Shown here: piece after piece, positions 45,476 to 56,626 of the stretch
How the letters are laid out: each line of letters begins with the position of its first letter
Numbering within the stretch: the stretch's first letter is position 1
Assembly: GCA_947623455.1 (NCBI GenBank)
Contig: OX392545.1
Span: 27,417,001-27,481,000 of the forward strand
DNA length: 64,000 nt
From: Mimachlamys varia
Lineage: Eukaryota > Mollusca > Bivalvia > Pectinida > Pectinidae
Direction of reading: 5' to 3'
The notes under the pieces: model-generated
Databases searched by the model: none
What the model saw: only the letters and a program-made list of their open reading frames with translations
What the model was told of the DNA's origin: nothing
Translations under genes and position numbers: made by a program

Positions 45476-45936
45476 GGACTCGCACAACTAAATAATTTAC
45501 TATATGTTATTACTAAGCTTTAGAGCTAATAACTTTAATATTTGAAGTTCAACACTAGTGACAACTGCCTGGATTCACAGATACATACATGGCAAAGACT
45601 TCAAATGACATTTTATCAGAAGTTTCGTGGCATTTTAGCTCGCTACGGGCGTCTGCTTCGGACAACTGGAAATTTACATATCAAACCAGTGAAAGGGGAC
45701 GGGAACACCCTCTGACTTTTGACCCCATATCAATCCGCCATCACATATCAAAATCTACCAAAAGTATACATTTTTGTAAAGTTAAATATCTATAGATTTC
45801 ATTCAATGCAGAATATGTCAACAATTACCTATTTAGATTATTCAGAATCACTGTACTTAGCCGGAACAAATTTTCGGTAGGGACTACAAACGTATGAAAC
45901 ACTTCGTGATAGGCTGATTTAGTTGTGTGATTCCTT
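45476..45936. mobile_element. TA-flanked MITE, copy 1
   Basis: The right end ATTTAGTTGTGTGATTCCTT is the inverse of the left end GGACTCGCACAACTAAAT with small changes. It is almost identical by eye to 47,172-47,634, including an open frame of 68 codons that is the same in both copies. Confidence 0.75.
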
Positions 45937-45939
45937 TAA

Positions 45940-47170
45940 AGGGTCCCAAACCTTTAAGATGTTGAAATAAAGTTAACTATTTGAAAGCATATACATTTCC
46001 GAGTAAAATGGTGAAGTTTGGTTGAAATTGAATAATAAATTATGAAGAAAACACAAGTTATTGCACTTGATGTACGTTTGCTATTCAGAGTTAGCACCAG
46101 ATTTTTTTCATTTCTTTTGCATAACATTAACCTCTAGCACCTCAATAAAGCACGCAATTAGCAATTTCATATTTTGCCCACAGATCAAATACGCATACCA
46201 CTCAACAGTTTTGGAAAAGAAATCTTGTTGTTTTACTTTCTGTTAATTTTACAGTCTCTGAAGTAATTAATTTTTTATTTGAAGTAAATTTCATTTAATT
46301 TTAACAATTAAACACATTTAGAATTCACACAAAACTCCAAAATTCTACAGAAAACTTGAGTCATAAAGGGTTATTAGATATCCATCTTAACTGTTTATCT
46401 ATCAATTACACAGGCTCACATATAACACTTATAGCTCCCCGGGGTGCAGCCACTTTACAGGGAGAATATTGGGGGTAGGGGAGATGAAATGCCATAAACA
46501 GCTTATTGTATGTGTAAACAAAGATTACAAACACATTAAATCAATAAACAAGATGTTGAACAAGGTATATATTGTGACGGGAATAAAGAAATACCTACAA
46601 TTAACTAAAAATATGGAATTTTAAGTTGGATTAAGCCACCAAAACCTACAAGGGACACATACTCATGTATAATTTCATATGTGCATTTTTTATACAAGCC
46701 TATTCCGTACTAGTTCTAGTTATAGCTTTCTTCTAGCTATAAAAAACACATACATTTGTAATTTGTATGGATAAAGAAGCCTAAGAATGACTGGCCAGAG
46801 TTGGAACTAGGAAGGGGGGGGGGGTGCAGGACAACACACTAGATTCTATCTCTATTGGATGCTAAAACCTGCTACATATATCAAGGAAGTACTTCTAACA
46901 CAAACGCATATCAATTATTACAGGTTATTGAACCAAACTTTATTTAAAACCTGAGTATAAGGGTCAGCCCAACAATACAGGCTTCAACATAGGGCCATGT
47001 TTAGCCAGATTTTAGCTAATTTTGAAGGTTTTTTTTTCAAATTAAATATATCTGCATACTGAAAAAATGTGCTAACACTTAATGACAGTGGTTGTCTGTG
47101 AAAAAAAAAAACCGGAAGCACAGAAAAGGTTATAGAGGTCAAGTTCATTGAGCACATGGCTAGTTCTCTT
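45940..47170. other. DNA between twin MITEs
   Basis: No gene was recognised. It holds a poly-G run near 46,816-46,825. Confidence 0.4.
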
Positions 47171-47171
47171 A

Positions 47172-47634
47172 AAGGACTCACACAACTAAATAATTTAATA
47201 TATGTTATTACTAAGCTTTAGAGCTAATAACTTTAATATTTGAAGTTCAACACTAGTGACAACTGCCTGGATTCACAGATACATACATGGCAAAGACTTC
47301 AAATGACATTTTATCAGAAGTTTCGTGGCATTTTAGCTCGCTACGGGCGTCTGCTTCGGACAACTGGAAATTTACATATCAAACCAGTGAAAGGGGACGG
47401 GAACACCCTCTGACTTTTGACCCCATATCAATCCGCCATCACATATCAAAATCTACCAAAAGTATACATTTTTGTAAAGTTAAATATCTATAGATTTCAT
47501 TCAATGCAGAATATGTCAACAATTACCTATTTAGATTATTCAGAATCACTGTACTTAGCCGGAACAAATTTTCGGTAGGGACTACAAACGTATGAAACAC
47601 TTCGTGATAGGCTGATTTAGTTGTGTGATTCCTT
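47172..47634. mobile_element. TA-flanked MITE, copy 2
   Basis: The left end AAGGACTCACACAACTAAAT and right end ATTTAGTTGTGTGATTCCTT are inverse, with TA on both sides (47,170-47,171 and 47,635-47,636). It is in the same orientation as the copy at 45,476. Confidence 0.8.
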
Positions 47635-47765
47635 TATTAACAAGTTCGTTGAAATTCAATAAAACAATTAATGATATTATTACCTCTGTCATATATACCG
47701 TGACATCGAAATAAAAATATTGAAAACGTTTCAGATAGAAAAAGAGCTACAGATTCATTAAAAAA

Positions 47766-50010
47766 CATGTATATAGAGGTGACATGTATGGCAAGCCGTT
47801 TGGGTTTTTACCTACTGAAATGAAGATATCTCTATTTAATTAAAGATATCTCTATTTAAAATGAAGATATCTCTATTTAATTAGAGATATGTCTAAGTTA
47901 AATACAGATATCTCTATTTAAAATGAAGATATCTCTATTTGAATTACAGATATCTTTAACTGTAATTGATATATCTTTATTTTAAATAGAGATATCTTTA
48001 TTTCTTGTCCAATTAAAGATATCTTTTTTTGAATACAGATATCTCTATTTGAATTAAAGATATCCCTATTTTAAATACAGATATCATTAATTTATATTTT
48101 GTTTAAATAGAGATATCTTCATTTGAAATACAGATATCTCTATTTCAATTAAAGATATCTGTATTTGAATTAGAGATATCTTTAATTAAATAGATATATC
48201 TTCATGTCAGTAGGAAAAAACCCAAACGGCTTGCATATAACAATTAGAGATATCTTTAATTGATATCTGTATTTGAATTAGAGATATCTCTATTTGAATT
48301 AAAAATATCTTTATTTTAAATACAGATATTTTTATTTACAACGCAATGCAGATATCTCTAATTGAAATAAAAATATCTTTAATTGAAATAAAGATATCTG
48401 TATTTGAAATAGTGATATCTCTATTTCGTGTTTAACTAGAGATATCTGTATTTTAAATAGAAGTATCTCTAATTCAAATAGAGATATCTCTAATTCAATT
48501 AAAGATATCACTATTTAAATTAGAGATATCTCTATTTGAATTAAAGATATCTTTATTTTTTATATCAATAAAGATATCTTTATTTTGAATACAGATATCT
48601 GTATTTAATAGGTAAAAACCCAAACGGCTTGCCATTGAAATGAGATTCCTGTCATCATACAAAGTTTTCCATGTCACTATACTATGTTTTATCATTTATA
48701 GTAAGGTGACCTCAGATTCCTGTCTTATACAAGGTTTTCCATGTCACTGTACTATAATATAACATGTATAGTAAGGTGACATGAGATTCCTGTCATAATA
48801 CAAGGTTTTCCATGTCACTATACTATAATATAACATGTATAGAAAGGTGACATGAGATTCCTGTCATCATACAAGGTTTTCCATGTCACTGTACTATAAT
48901 ATAACATGTATAGTAGGTGACATGAGATTCCTGTCATCATACAAGGTTTTCCATGTCACCGTACTATAATATAACATGTATAGTAGGTGGCATCAGATTC
49001 CTGTCATAATACAAGGTTTTCCATGTCACTGTACTATAATATAACATGTATAGTAAGATGACATGAGATTCCTGTCATCATACAAGGTTTTCCATGTCAC
49101 TGTACTATAATATAACATGTATAGTAAGGTGACATGAGATTCCTGTCATCATGCAAGGTTTTCCATGTCACTGTACTATAATATAACATGTATAGAAAGG
49201 TGACATGAGATTCCTGTCATAATACAAGGTTTTTCATGTCACTGTACTATAATATAACATGTATAGAAAGGTGACATGAGATTCCTGTCATAATACAAGG
49301 TTTTCCATGTCACTGTACTATAATATAACATGTATAGTAAGGTGACATCAGATTCCTGTCATAATAAAAGGTTTTCCATGTCACTGTACTATAATATAAC
49401 ATGTATAGTAAGGTGACATGAGATTCCTGTCATCATGCAAGGTTTTCCATGTCACTGTACTATAATATAACATGTATAGTAAGGTGACATGCGATTCCTG
49501 TCATCATACAAGGTTTTCCATGTCACTGTACTATAATATAACATGTATAGTAAGGTGACATGAGATTCCTGTCATAATACAAGGTTTTCCATGTCACTGT
49601 ACTATAATATAACATGTATAGTAAGGTGACATGAGATTCCTGTCATCATGCAAGGTTTTCCATGTCACTGTACTATAATATAACATGTATAGTAAGGTGA
49701 CATGCGATTCCTGTCATCATACAAGGTTTTCCATGTCACTATACTATAATATAACATGTATAGTAAGGTGACATGAGATTCCTGTCATAATACAAGGTTC
49801 TCCTTGTCACTATACTATGTTAAATCATTTATAGTGAGATGACATGAGATTCCTGTCATAATACAAGGTTTTCCATGTCACTATACTGTACAATGCCATG
49901 TAAAGTAAGATGACATGAGATTCCTGTCATCATGCAAGGTTTTCCATGTCACTATATTATACTTTAATTATTATATATATGGTAAGGTGACATGAGATTC
50001 CTGTCATAAT
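47766..50010 (+). repeat. 71 bp palindromic satellite, left array
   Basis: About 19 uninterrupted units from 48,634 to 50,010 are built on GGTGACATGAGATTCCTGTC, ATCATACAAGGTTTTCCATG and TCACTGTACTATAATATAAC. A further unit edge at 47,766-47,789 is separated by the fold-back insertion at 47,790-48,633. Within each unit ATGTCAC-TG-TACTATA pairs with TATAGTA-AG-GTGACAT across a 10-base loop. A variant with ATGTTTTATCATTTATAG appears at the edges. The same unit recurs inverted at 63,102-64,000. Confidence 0.92.
47790..48633. mobile_element. Fold-back element built of GATATC units
   Basis: Perfect inverted ends begin GGCAAGCCGTTTGGGTTTTT (25 bp). The interior is almost wholly AGATATCT-centred words joined by AT-rich spacers (for example AGAGATATCTCTATTTAAAT), a dense array of small palindromes. 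A third copy of the terminus lies inside at 48,212-48,235, so it may be one and a half elements. It is inserted in the first unit of the satellite. Confidence 0.85.
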
Positions 50011-50426
50011 ACTCAAAGAAACTGATATGAATATGAAAGAAAAAAAAAACAAATGAATATAGATTCGGAATGTCTTAAATATTTTGTCAAATAATCACAA
50101 CAACAAAGACTTAGTTATGACTTATCATACTGACATGAATTGAACTCATATTGTGATCTTCATTAAATCTTTTGTTGCATGCATTTATTGCTAGTCACAA
50201 GGTAATTACAGAATCGATACGATTATGAGTTTTGACTAGAGTTTAGGGTAAATTCTGCATAACAAGTAATCAAGTTATACATTCAAAATAAGTATATAAT
50301 TATGTATTTATCTCTCCTATATGTGACACATGCCAAAACACTTCAAGTTATCCATGTACCCATTTGACAATACCGGTATGTGTTTATACATATATACTGG
50401 CAGCTACTAACATAACATTATTATCT

Positions 50427-50632
50427 GAATTTCACTTTCATTCACTATATACTGGTACTTACAAATAGTATATCTGAATTTCACTCTCATTCACTATATA
50501 TTGGTACTTACAAATAGTATCTGGATTTCACTCCCATTCACTATATACTGGTACTTACAAATAGTATCTGAATTTCACTCTCATTCACTATATACTGGTA
50601 CTTACAAATAGTATCTGAATTTCACTCTCATT
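50427..50632 (+). repeat. Short tandem array of ~47 bp units
   Basis: Four to five copies of TCTGAATTTCACTCTCATTC and ACTATATACTGGTACTTAC. They are non-coding and lie between the satellite and the last exon of the MULE gene. Confidence 0.8.
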
Positions 50633-51042
50633 CATATTTCCATGTTATACATAAGCCACTTTGAATGATATATCCACAACTAAAATTTACGACGCATTAT
50701 GTAAATTGCAATTAGAAAGCATGCAACAACAACCTTAACTGACATCTGAATTTGAATTTTGTTATTCAAAGAATATATATATACATATTAGGAAACTAAC
50801 AATACGTCTTTGTGTGATCATTGAAATGGGCAACTTCCTTTTAATACATGTACCAGTACCTGTATACACATGTAGTTACAATACGCAGCAATTATAATCA
50901 AACTAACACTGTCAACCCAAGAATGACTTATACCTCAGTTCCTGTTACCGTATTTGCAAAATACTGTTTTATTGTACTTATAGTACAGACTATACATGTG
51001 TATTTTGAATCGACCAATGCATGGTTGGCATTTCAACAAAGC

Positions 51043-51156
51043 CTATAAAGTGCATATTGCGCATGTAAAACGGCAGTCTGAGGTGTCATCAGCCATCTTT
51101 TCTCCAACACAGTGCGATTTTTTGTGGAAGTCACGTTGGCACACTGAACACTGAAT
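51043..51156 (-). CDS. Last exon: second half of the PHD finger
   Basis: After the acceptor CTGTTTAG the exon reads IQCSVCQRDFHKKSHCVGEK and ends FTCAICTL before TAG at 51,043-51,045. The spacing Cys-x2-Cys, Phe-His, Cys-Val-Gly and final Cys-x2-Cys completes the Cys4-His-Cys3 pattern started in the previous exon. PHD fingers typically read histone H3 tails. Confidence 0.8.
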   Translation of the reverse strand: MQCSVCQRDFHKKSHCVGEKMADDTSDCRFTCAICTL

Positions 51157-51427
51157 CTAAACAGAAAATAAATTTTACTATAAATAATGTGGTTAATAAA
51201 CCCGGTATAATGACACAAATATCTTTGAGATATGTATATTTGAAATCAACAAAATAAAGAGTCGATTATCTTTCGATATCCAATCGCAATAAAAGATCAT
51301 ATTTATTTTATCAAATGTTGATATTCTAATTATTATCATACTAAACTGCATGTATTAATTTTCAATCAAGATAGCAAAATTACAAGGAATTTGATTGGAG
51401 AATTAGTAATTTTAATAATCACCAGAG

Positions 51428-53081
51428 GGGACTTCCCCGAACACCAACTCTGCTTATAAAAACATGTTTACTTAGGTGGTCAGTTGTGATGATAGTGAGT
51501 TATAGTCTATAGCAGAAATGTTGTACAGGTAAGTTACACAGGTAAATCAACTTCTGGTAACTAATCAGATGCTCAATAACTAATGATATTTGCAAATAAA
51601 TGATAAATAGGTACTGCATAAAACAGCTGCAGATTTAGGAAAATTATCATAATTATGTTACACTTGATTTCAGATCTGTGTTAATTATCATATTTATTGA
51701 TTGGTATATATAAGTTTCAGATTTGTGTAAATTTTTGTCATATATTAATTAAACGTATACATTCTTTCAGATTTTTGTAAATAAACATAATTATTGTCAT
51801 ATATTAATTTAACTTGTACCTTCTTTCAGATTTGTGTTAATTGTTGTCATATATTAAATTTCAAAATATTTCATTATTTATACAAGAAATATAAACAAGT
51901 ACTACAAAGAAATAGTAAACATATGTATCAATAATATGATAAGAAATCAGGCTGAGCTTATTTAAGTCTTTTCCAAAAAAGATAACCAATATCCTTTACT
52001 TATATACATTGACAGTTCAATATCCTATTTCAATGTAGATGGAGTAGGAAATTAGCAGTATCATGTTTTATTAATTAAAGATCCCTTCCCTTCTCAATCA
52101 CTTTCATCTGCTATACCAACTACACCATTAAAAAAACCCTGCATTATAGTATGGTCATTAAAGAAAAGAAGGTGATGAGGATTAGAAAGCTAAGGTAGAG
52201 TACAAGTTAATGCTTCTGTTTTAGTTGGATTAAAATAATTTGCCATTCATTGATAAACCCAAGCAGGGATTGATGAAAGATCATCATTTAGTATATCAGC
52301 AGGTGTATTAGGGTCATCATCACTATCTTTAATAACATATAGAGAAGTATCAATTGCAAACAAGTTAATATAAGAAGTTACATCAGCTGTTATATCAATA
52401 AAGGATAGAAATAAAAAAGGGCCAAAAACAGATCCTTGAGGAACTCATGCAGATATGGATCAAGTATTTGATTGATATCCATCAATAATTTCCCTTTGTT
52501 TTTCTGTCAGTTAATCAAGCTTTAAAACACACAAATATTTTTTCTTTTTATACCATTTTTGTAAAGTTTATACAAAATACTTACATGCCCGACGAACCCT
52601 GTCAAATGCCTTATATATGTCACAGAATATATTAGTTAAACGTGTACAGATTTAATTGTGTTTGATTTGTGTCAATTTAGTATTATCTGTCTTCATTTAA
52701 TGTTTTTCGGTTAAGATACTGATGTATAATAATTATTTTTCGGTGCTGTATTAAATACGTATTACTATAACATGCATGAAAAGAAACTTTATTTTATTAT
52801 CAATATGCTTTAAATAATTCAATTAAGGAGATTTATTTTTCAAATAATGTATTTCAATTACTTTTTTTTTATTTATTGAATCTAAAAAATAATATTTAAT
52901 GATCATTTTCTATTGCTTAAAGCTATATGAAAATATTTTATTATTGAGTTTAGTATCATGTCTACAAATCAAATGAGTTGACATTCTTAGTTGAAACAGA
53001 CTATAACTTAAACTTCAAAGGATTTCCTATATAAACACCTTTCTTTCAAGTTACCAGAGTTGGTGTTCGGGGAATGAGCCT
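51428..53081. mobile_element. hAT-type non-autonomous element with 8 bp duplication
   Basis: CACCAGAG occurs at both edges (51,420-51,427 and 53,082-53,089). The ends GGGACTTCCCCGAACACCAA and AGGCTCATTCCCCGAACACC (right end read inward) share CCCCGAACACCAACTCTG. An 8 bp duplication with short inverted ends is the hAT signature. The interior has no hAT transposase but holds ~65 bp tandem units at 51,660-51,860 and a LINE reverse-transcriptase scrap. It lies in the last intron of the MULE gene, at the donor. Confidence 0.87.
52085..52460 (-). pseudogene. LINE reverse-transcriptase fragment
   Basis: The minus strand reads VPQGSVFGPFLFL, then DITADVTSYINLFAIDTSLY, a decayed form of the non-LTR motif in which FADD has become FAID, then DDLSSIPAW. 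In-frame stops follow, and NPTKTEALT resembles the next conserved block. It is a short dead fragment carried inside the hAT-type element. Confidence 0.75.
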
Positions 53082-53084
53082 CAC

Positions 53085-53146
53085 CAGAGTATCCGTCTCC
53101 CTGTTTGCTTTGCAACCACATCCTGGACAGCAATCAATAAGGTATA
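53085..53146 (-). CDS. Exon: first half of the PHD finger
   Basis: A 62-base exon encodes YLIDCCPGCGCKANRETDTL, the first zinc ligands of the PHD finger. It joins in phase with the exon at 53,307-53,409 and with the last exon. Its donor lies inside the 8 bp target duplication of the hAT-type insertion, so the downstream donor bases come from the transposon end (GTGAGG in place of the older GTGATT). Confidence 0.8.
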
Positions 53147-53306
53147 CTGTCAAAGATAAAATTAACATAAATGTAAGGATCCTGAATTTCAAAACAAATA
53201 TTTGTGTTACTGCTTTATTGTTATTTGAAATAAAAGTTTAGATTGAAAGCAATAAAATCTTAATTACACTATAAAAAGCATTCAATAACCTTCGCTAAAT
53301 GTATAC

Positions 53307-55807
53307 CTTCATAAAGCATGAGGAATGAAGCTATATCCTTCCGCTTCTTTTGTACTTCAGCTCGAGTTATATCGTTAGCTGAAAGTCCATCCAGGTGTCT
53401 TTCTGCAAACTGCAATGAAGATAATAAATGCATTTATATACGTGGACTCATTTATATGAGGGGTTTCCGTTTGATATTTGAATTCTTCCAACTATGTAGT
53501 CAAAGATTTGTTCATTTGAGCGAGTTTGTGCCAATTATAAGCAACATTAAAAAAATGTTTCATCAATCATAATTCAAATGGAAAGTAGGTAAGGCCCTTT
53601 TAATCACATAATCTATTATACCACATATATAAATTATTTAAGAATTGAACTACTTTCATTTGGCAGTTATGGTCTGATGAACGCCAACTTGACAAAGGCA
53701 TTCATTTGAATACAATTAAGTGTAAAAAATGTAACTATTTCTATCAAGGTTTCAAACTTTCTTTAGCTTGCAACTGCATACTTTTGAATAATAACTTCTG
53801 ATTCAATCTCACACATATTTGTTAGTGATTTCTACCTATTTATATCAAGAGTTTTTTTTTATAGTTACCAGTAGGCAGTACATCCCACAGTTGTAGCTGT
53901 CCATTTGCTTTGAATGGTCTTTTGAGGAAATGTTCCATTTTCGGTACTGATTAGGCTGTGCTAAAGCGACCTGGCCCATGAAGTTCCTAAAAATGCATAG
54001 TTCAATTTCCAATCCAATACAGTAAAACAATGATAGTGTAGTTTTGTCTATTTTTCATATTTATACATGTAGTTTAATGACACTATCAACAATTCTTTTC
54101 CAATATTTATATATTAAGTATAAAAGTAGAATTTTTGGAAAAGAAATATTTGTAATTATATAAAATCTCCTCTTTATTTTTCAAGTTTATTTGGAATTTT
54201 CAGAAAAGTAAGTATAAATGTTTTAGGTGTCAGAACATAAGGACAATCAGATGCAATAGGGGACGTTTTGTATACCAAGTATGTACATGTACCAAAGAGT
54301 AAGACCTATACATACATATGATTTCATCTAGTGTAGTTGAAATATATTAATCTGTATTGCAATCTCAATTGTCATGTAATAAATACTAAATGGTCAAATC
54401 TAATTCAATTGATTGTTAAGATGTTTTTCTTTTTTGTTCAACAAACTTGTTCTGTTCAAATTCATGCATGACAAAAAAATTGAAAATTATTTGAATTACC
54501 TCCAGTTGACTATTGCTTTTCGTAGTTGGTAAGATGTTTCACCCAGTGGATTGTAGAAATACAACAGCCCAACCTTAGGCTCAATTACCTATAATTGAAA
54601 TAATCAGTTATATGGACTAAATTCTGTATATACCTGCATGTACTAATAGCATAATTCCATAATTAAACATAGATCAAGGAATGTGATGAGCAATCTGTAC
54701 AATAATTTTCTATACAAATGAATCACTCCTGAATAATAATATAAATATGCAAATTGTCCTAAAAATGATAACTTACCACTAAATCCCAGTGTCCTCCTCT
54801 TTCATGGTAGGCTCCAATGATGACATCGTATTCCAAAGCTCTGTACTGAATTTGAAAAAAATAAAGCATACAGTAAATTGTAGCAGTACAGAATTTTCCC
54901 ATCTACATACATTTGTAATTGTTCTTGTGGTATCTAATACACTGTTATATATTTTTAATTGGACATACTTGTTTTGTCGTATATATGTACATTGTATATG
55001 TATCCCTCTTACAATGAACAACTCATCACACATATACCTGGTAAGCAATATGCAAATATAATTATTTTGTATACCTGGTATTTACTAAATAATATTAGAT
55101 AGTCTAGTTTTACAACATTGCATATCTTGGCAAATAGTTATTAAGTTTGATGAATTAAAGCTATACCTTTCCATGCTTGCAACTATGTGTCCCATTAATG
55201 ATACTCGTCATCGTTTGTACTCTTTCATGTTTCACTTTCCGTCCCTTATCAAACTCACGCTGTGAGAGCAGTGCTAAAGATGCATCAATGCTCTGTAAAA
55301 TATGTAGCATAAATGAAAACTTCATTCATGTAATAATTATGTTTAATTTGCAATGAATGGTTGTCTGTACAGTATTCAGTATACAGTATTCACAAAAAGC
55401 AGAAGGCTAAAACTAGTTAAAACAATACTGTATCAATTGCATATTATAAACATTTTAGTACACATGTACTGTAACGTTATGGCATTAGAGGTTTAAAAAT
55501 AACTGAACAGTGTACTGTATATTGTGCAAAAAACTTCATGAAATCTTTGACAATTTCATAATGGAGCATAGAAATGATGTTGACTCCCAGTTGACTCTTA
55601 ACTAATTACATAATGGTTTATTAAAATGTACATTTTGTACCATAATTAAAGCTCCTTTGTTTACAATATATGTTTTTACCTGATCCGTCAGCCAGTTAGT
55701 GTCATACAAAGATTTTATATCAACATCAGTGATGTTGACACCATAGACATTGGCAACAATATAATTAACTTCCTTGCGTTGCCAGATTTTGTAAACCGCA
55801 TTCATAG
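53307..55807 (-). CDS. ULP1/SENP-like (C48) protease exons
   Basis: Six exons (55,680-55,807; 55,167-55,292; 54,777-54,845; 54,500-54,588; 53,869-53,986; 53,307-53,409) stay open and in phase. The domain starts with DIKSLYDTNWLTDQ, the substrate-groove entry of ULP1 proteases. The catalytic His-Trp is in ERGGHWDLV. The strand that normally carries the catalytic Asp reads LLYFYNPLGE, with Asn in that place. The oxyanion Gln and nucleophile Cys are in KQMDSYNCGMYCL. The final helix pair is in FAERHLDGLSAND to KKRKDIASFLMLYE. ULP1 proteases remove SUMO or related modifiers. Asn for Asp may alter activity but could be normal in this subfamily. Confidence 0.82.
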
Positions 55808-56626
55808 CTGCAAGAAATATACAAGGATTTGAACAGTATTATAATAAAATACAAGTGTATATGGAGGATTCAGCAAGAGTGACTCTGAAATAATGTAATT
55901 ATATTGTTGATGCATATGAGTTCAATAATTTGATATTACAAAAGCTTTCGGGAAAGTTGCATGATCAATTCATCGATGTCATATTACATAATCACAAAGG
56001 AAACATTATATCCAGCACAAAACTACTGTAATATAGAGAGAAACTATGTCTATATGACAGCGATACAAACACTTGTTTGGGATTTGATATCCATGATAAT
56101 AGCTATATAAGTCTTAATAGAATTGTATAATATCAACCTTTACTAAAAGGCATTGCTTTAATTGATTTCAGATGTAGCGTACCCTTTCTGTGTTAACGAA
56201 CATCATATCATGGAACTTGGTTGCAATAGTATCTTTAATTAAGCATATTAGTGTATACATACAAATATCTTTCCCCAATACTTCACAGGTGTATTTCCGT
56301 TTCAGTTAGAAAAAGATAAAAGTTAGCAAAAATACAACTTGCACACGCTAACGCTATATAAATACAATGTCATGTGGCATTAAATTAAACCATGACACAA
56401 TTTTGGCGTATTTATACTTGATTGACTTAAGGTGAAAATGCATTAAAATGCTAAACAAGGGATAATTTATCCTTTTCTTTTTAGCATAGGAGAAAAAATA
56501 TCATGGATCTACTGTAACCAAGTAGATTGGGACATATCGACTGTCGTGAAATAATATCTTGGCTAACCAACACTTGGAAACCAAATCTACTTGACAGACC
56601 CATTTTAGATTATATTAATCTTTTAC

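Noticed and set aside
45589..47493. Identical 68-residue ORFs at 45,589-45,795 and 47,287-47,493
   Set aside because: Both lie inside copies of one short MITE. Identity reflects recent duplication, and the peptide resembles no known domain.
48634..50010. CRISPR-like array
   Set aside because: Units are strictly head-to-tail with no unique spacers, in eukaryotic DNA. It is a satellite.
54789..55061. Plus-strand 90-residue hydrophobic ORF
   Set aside because: It is antisense to a protease exon and its intron; the minus-strand exon with splice sites and the HW motif explains the region.
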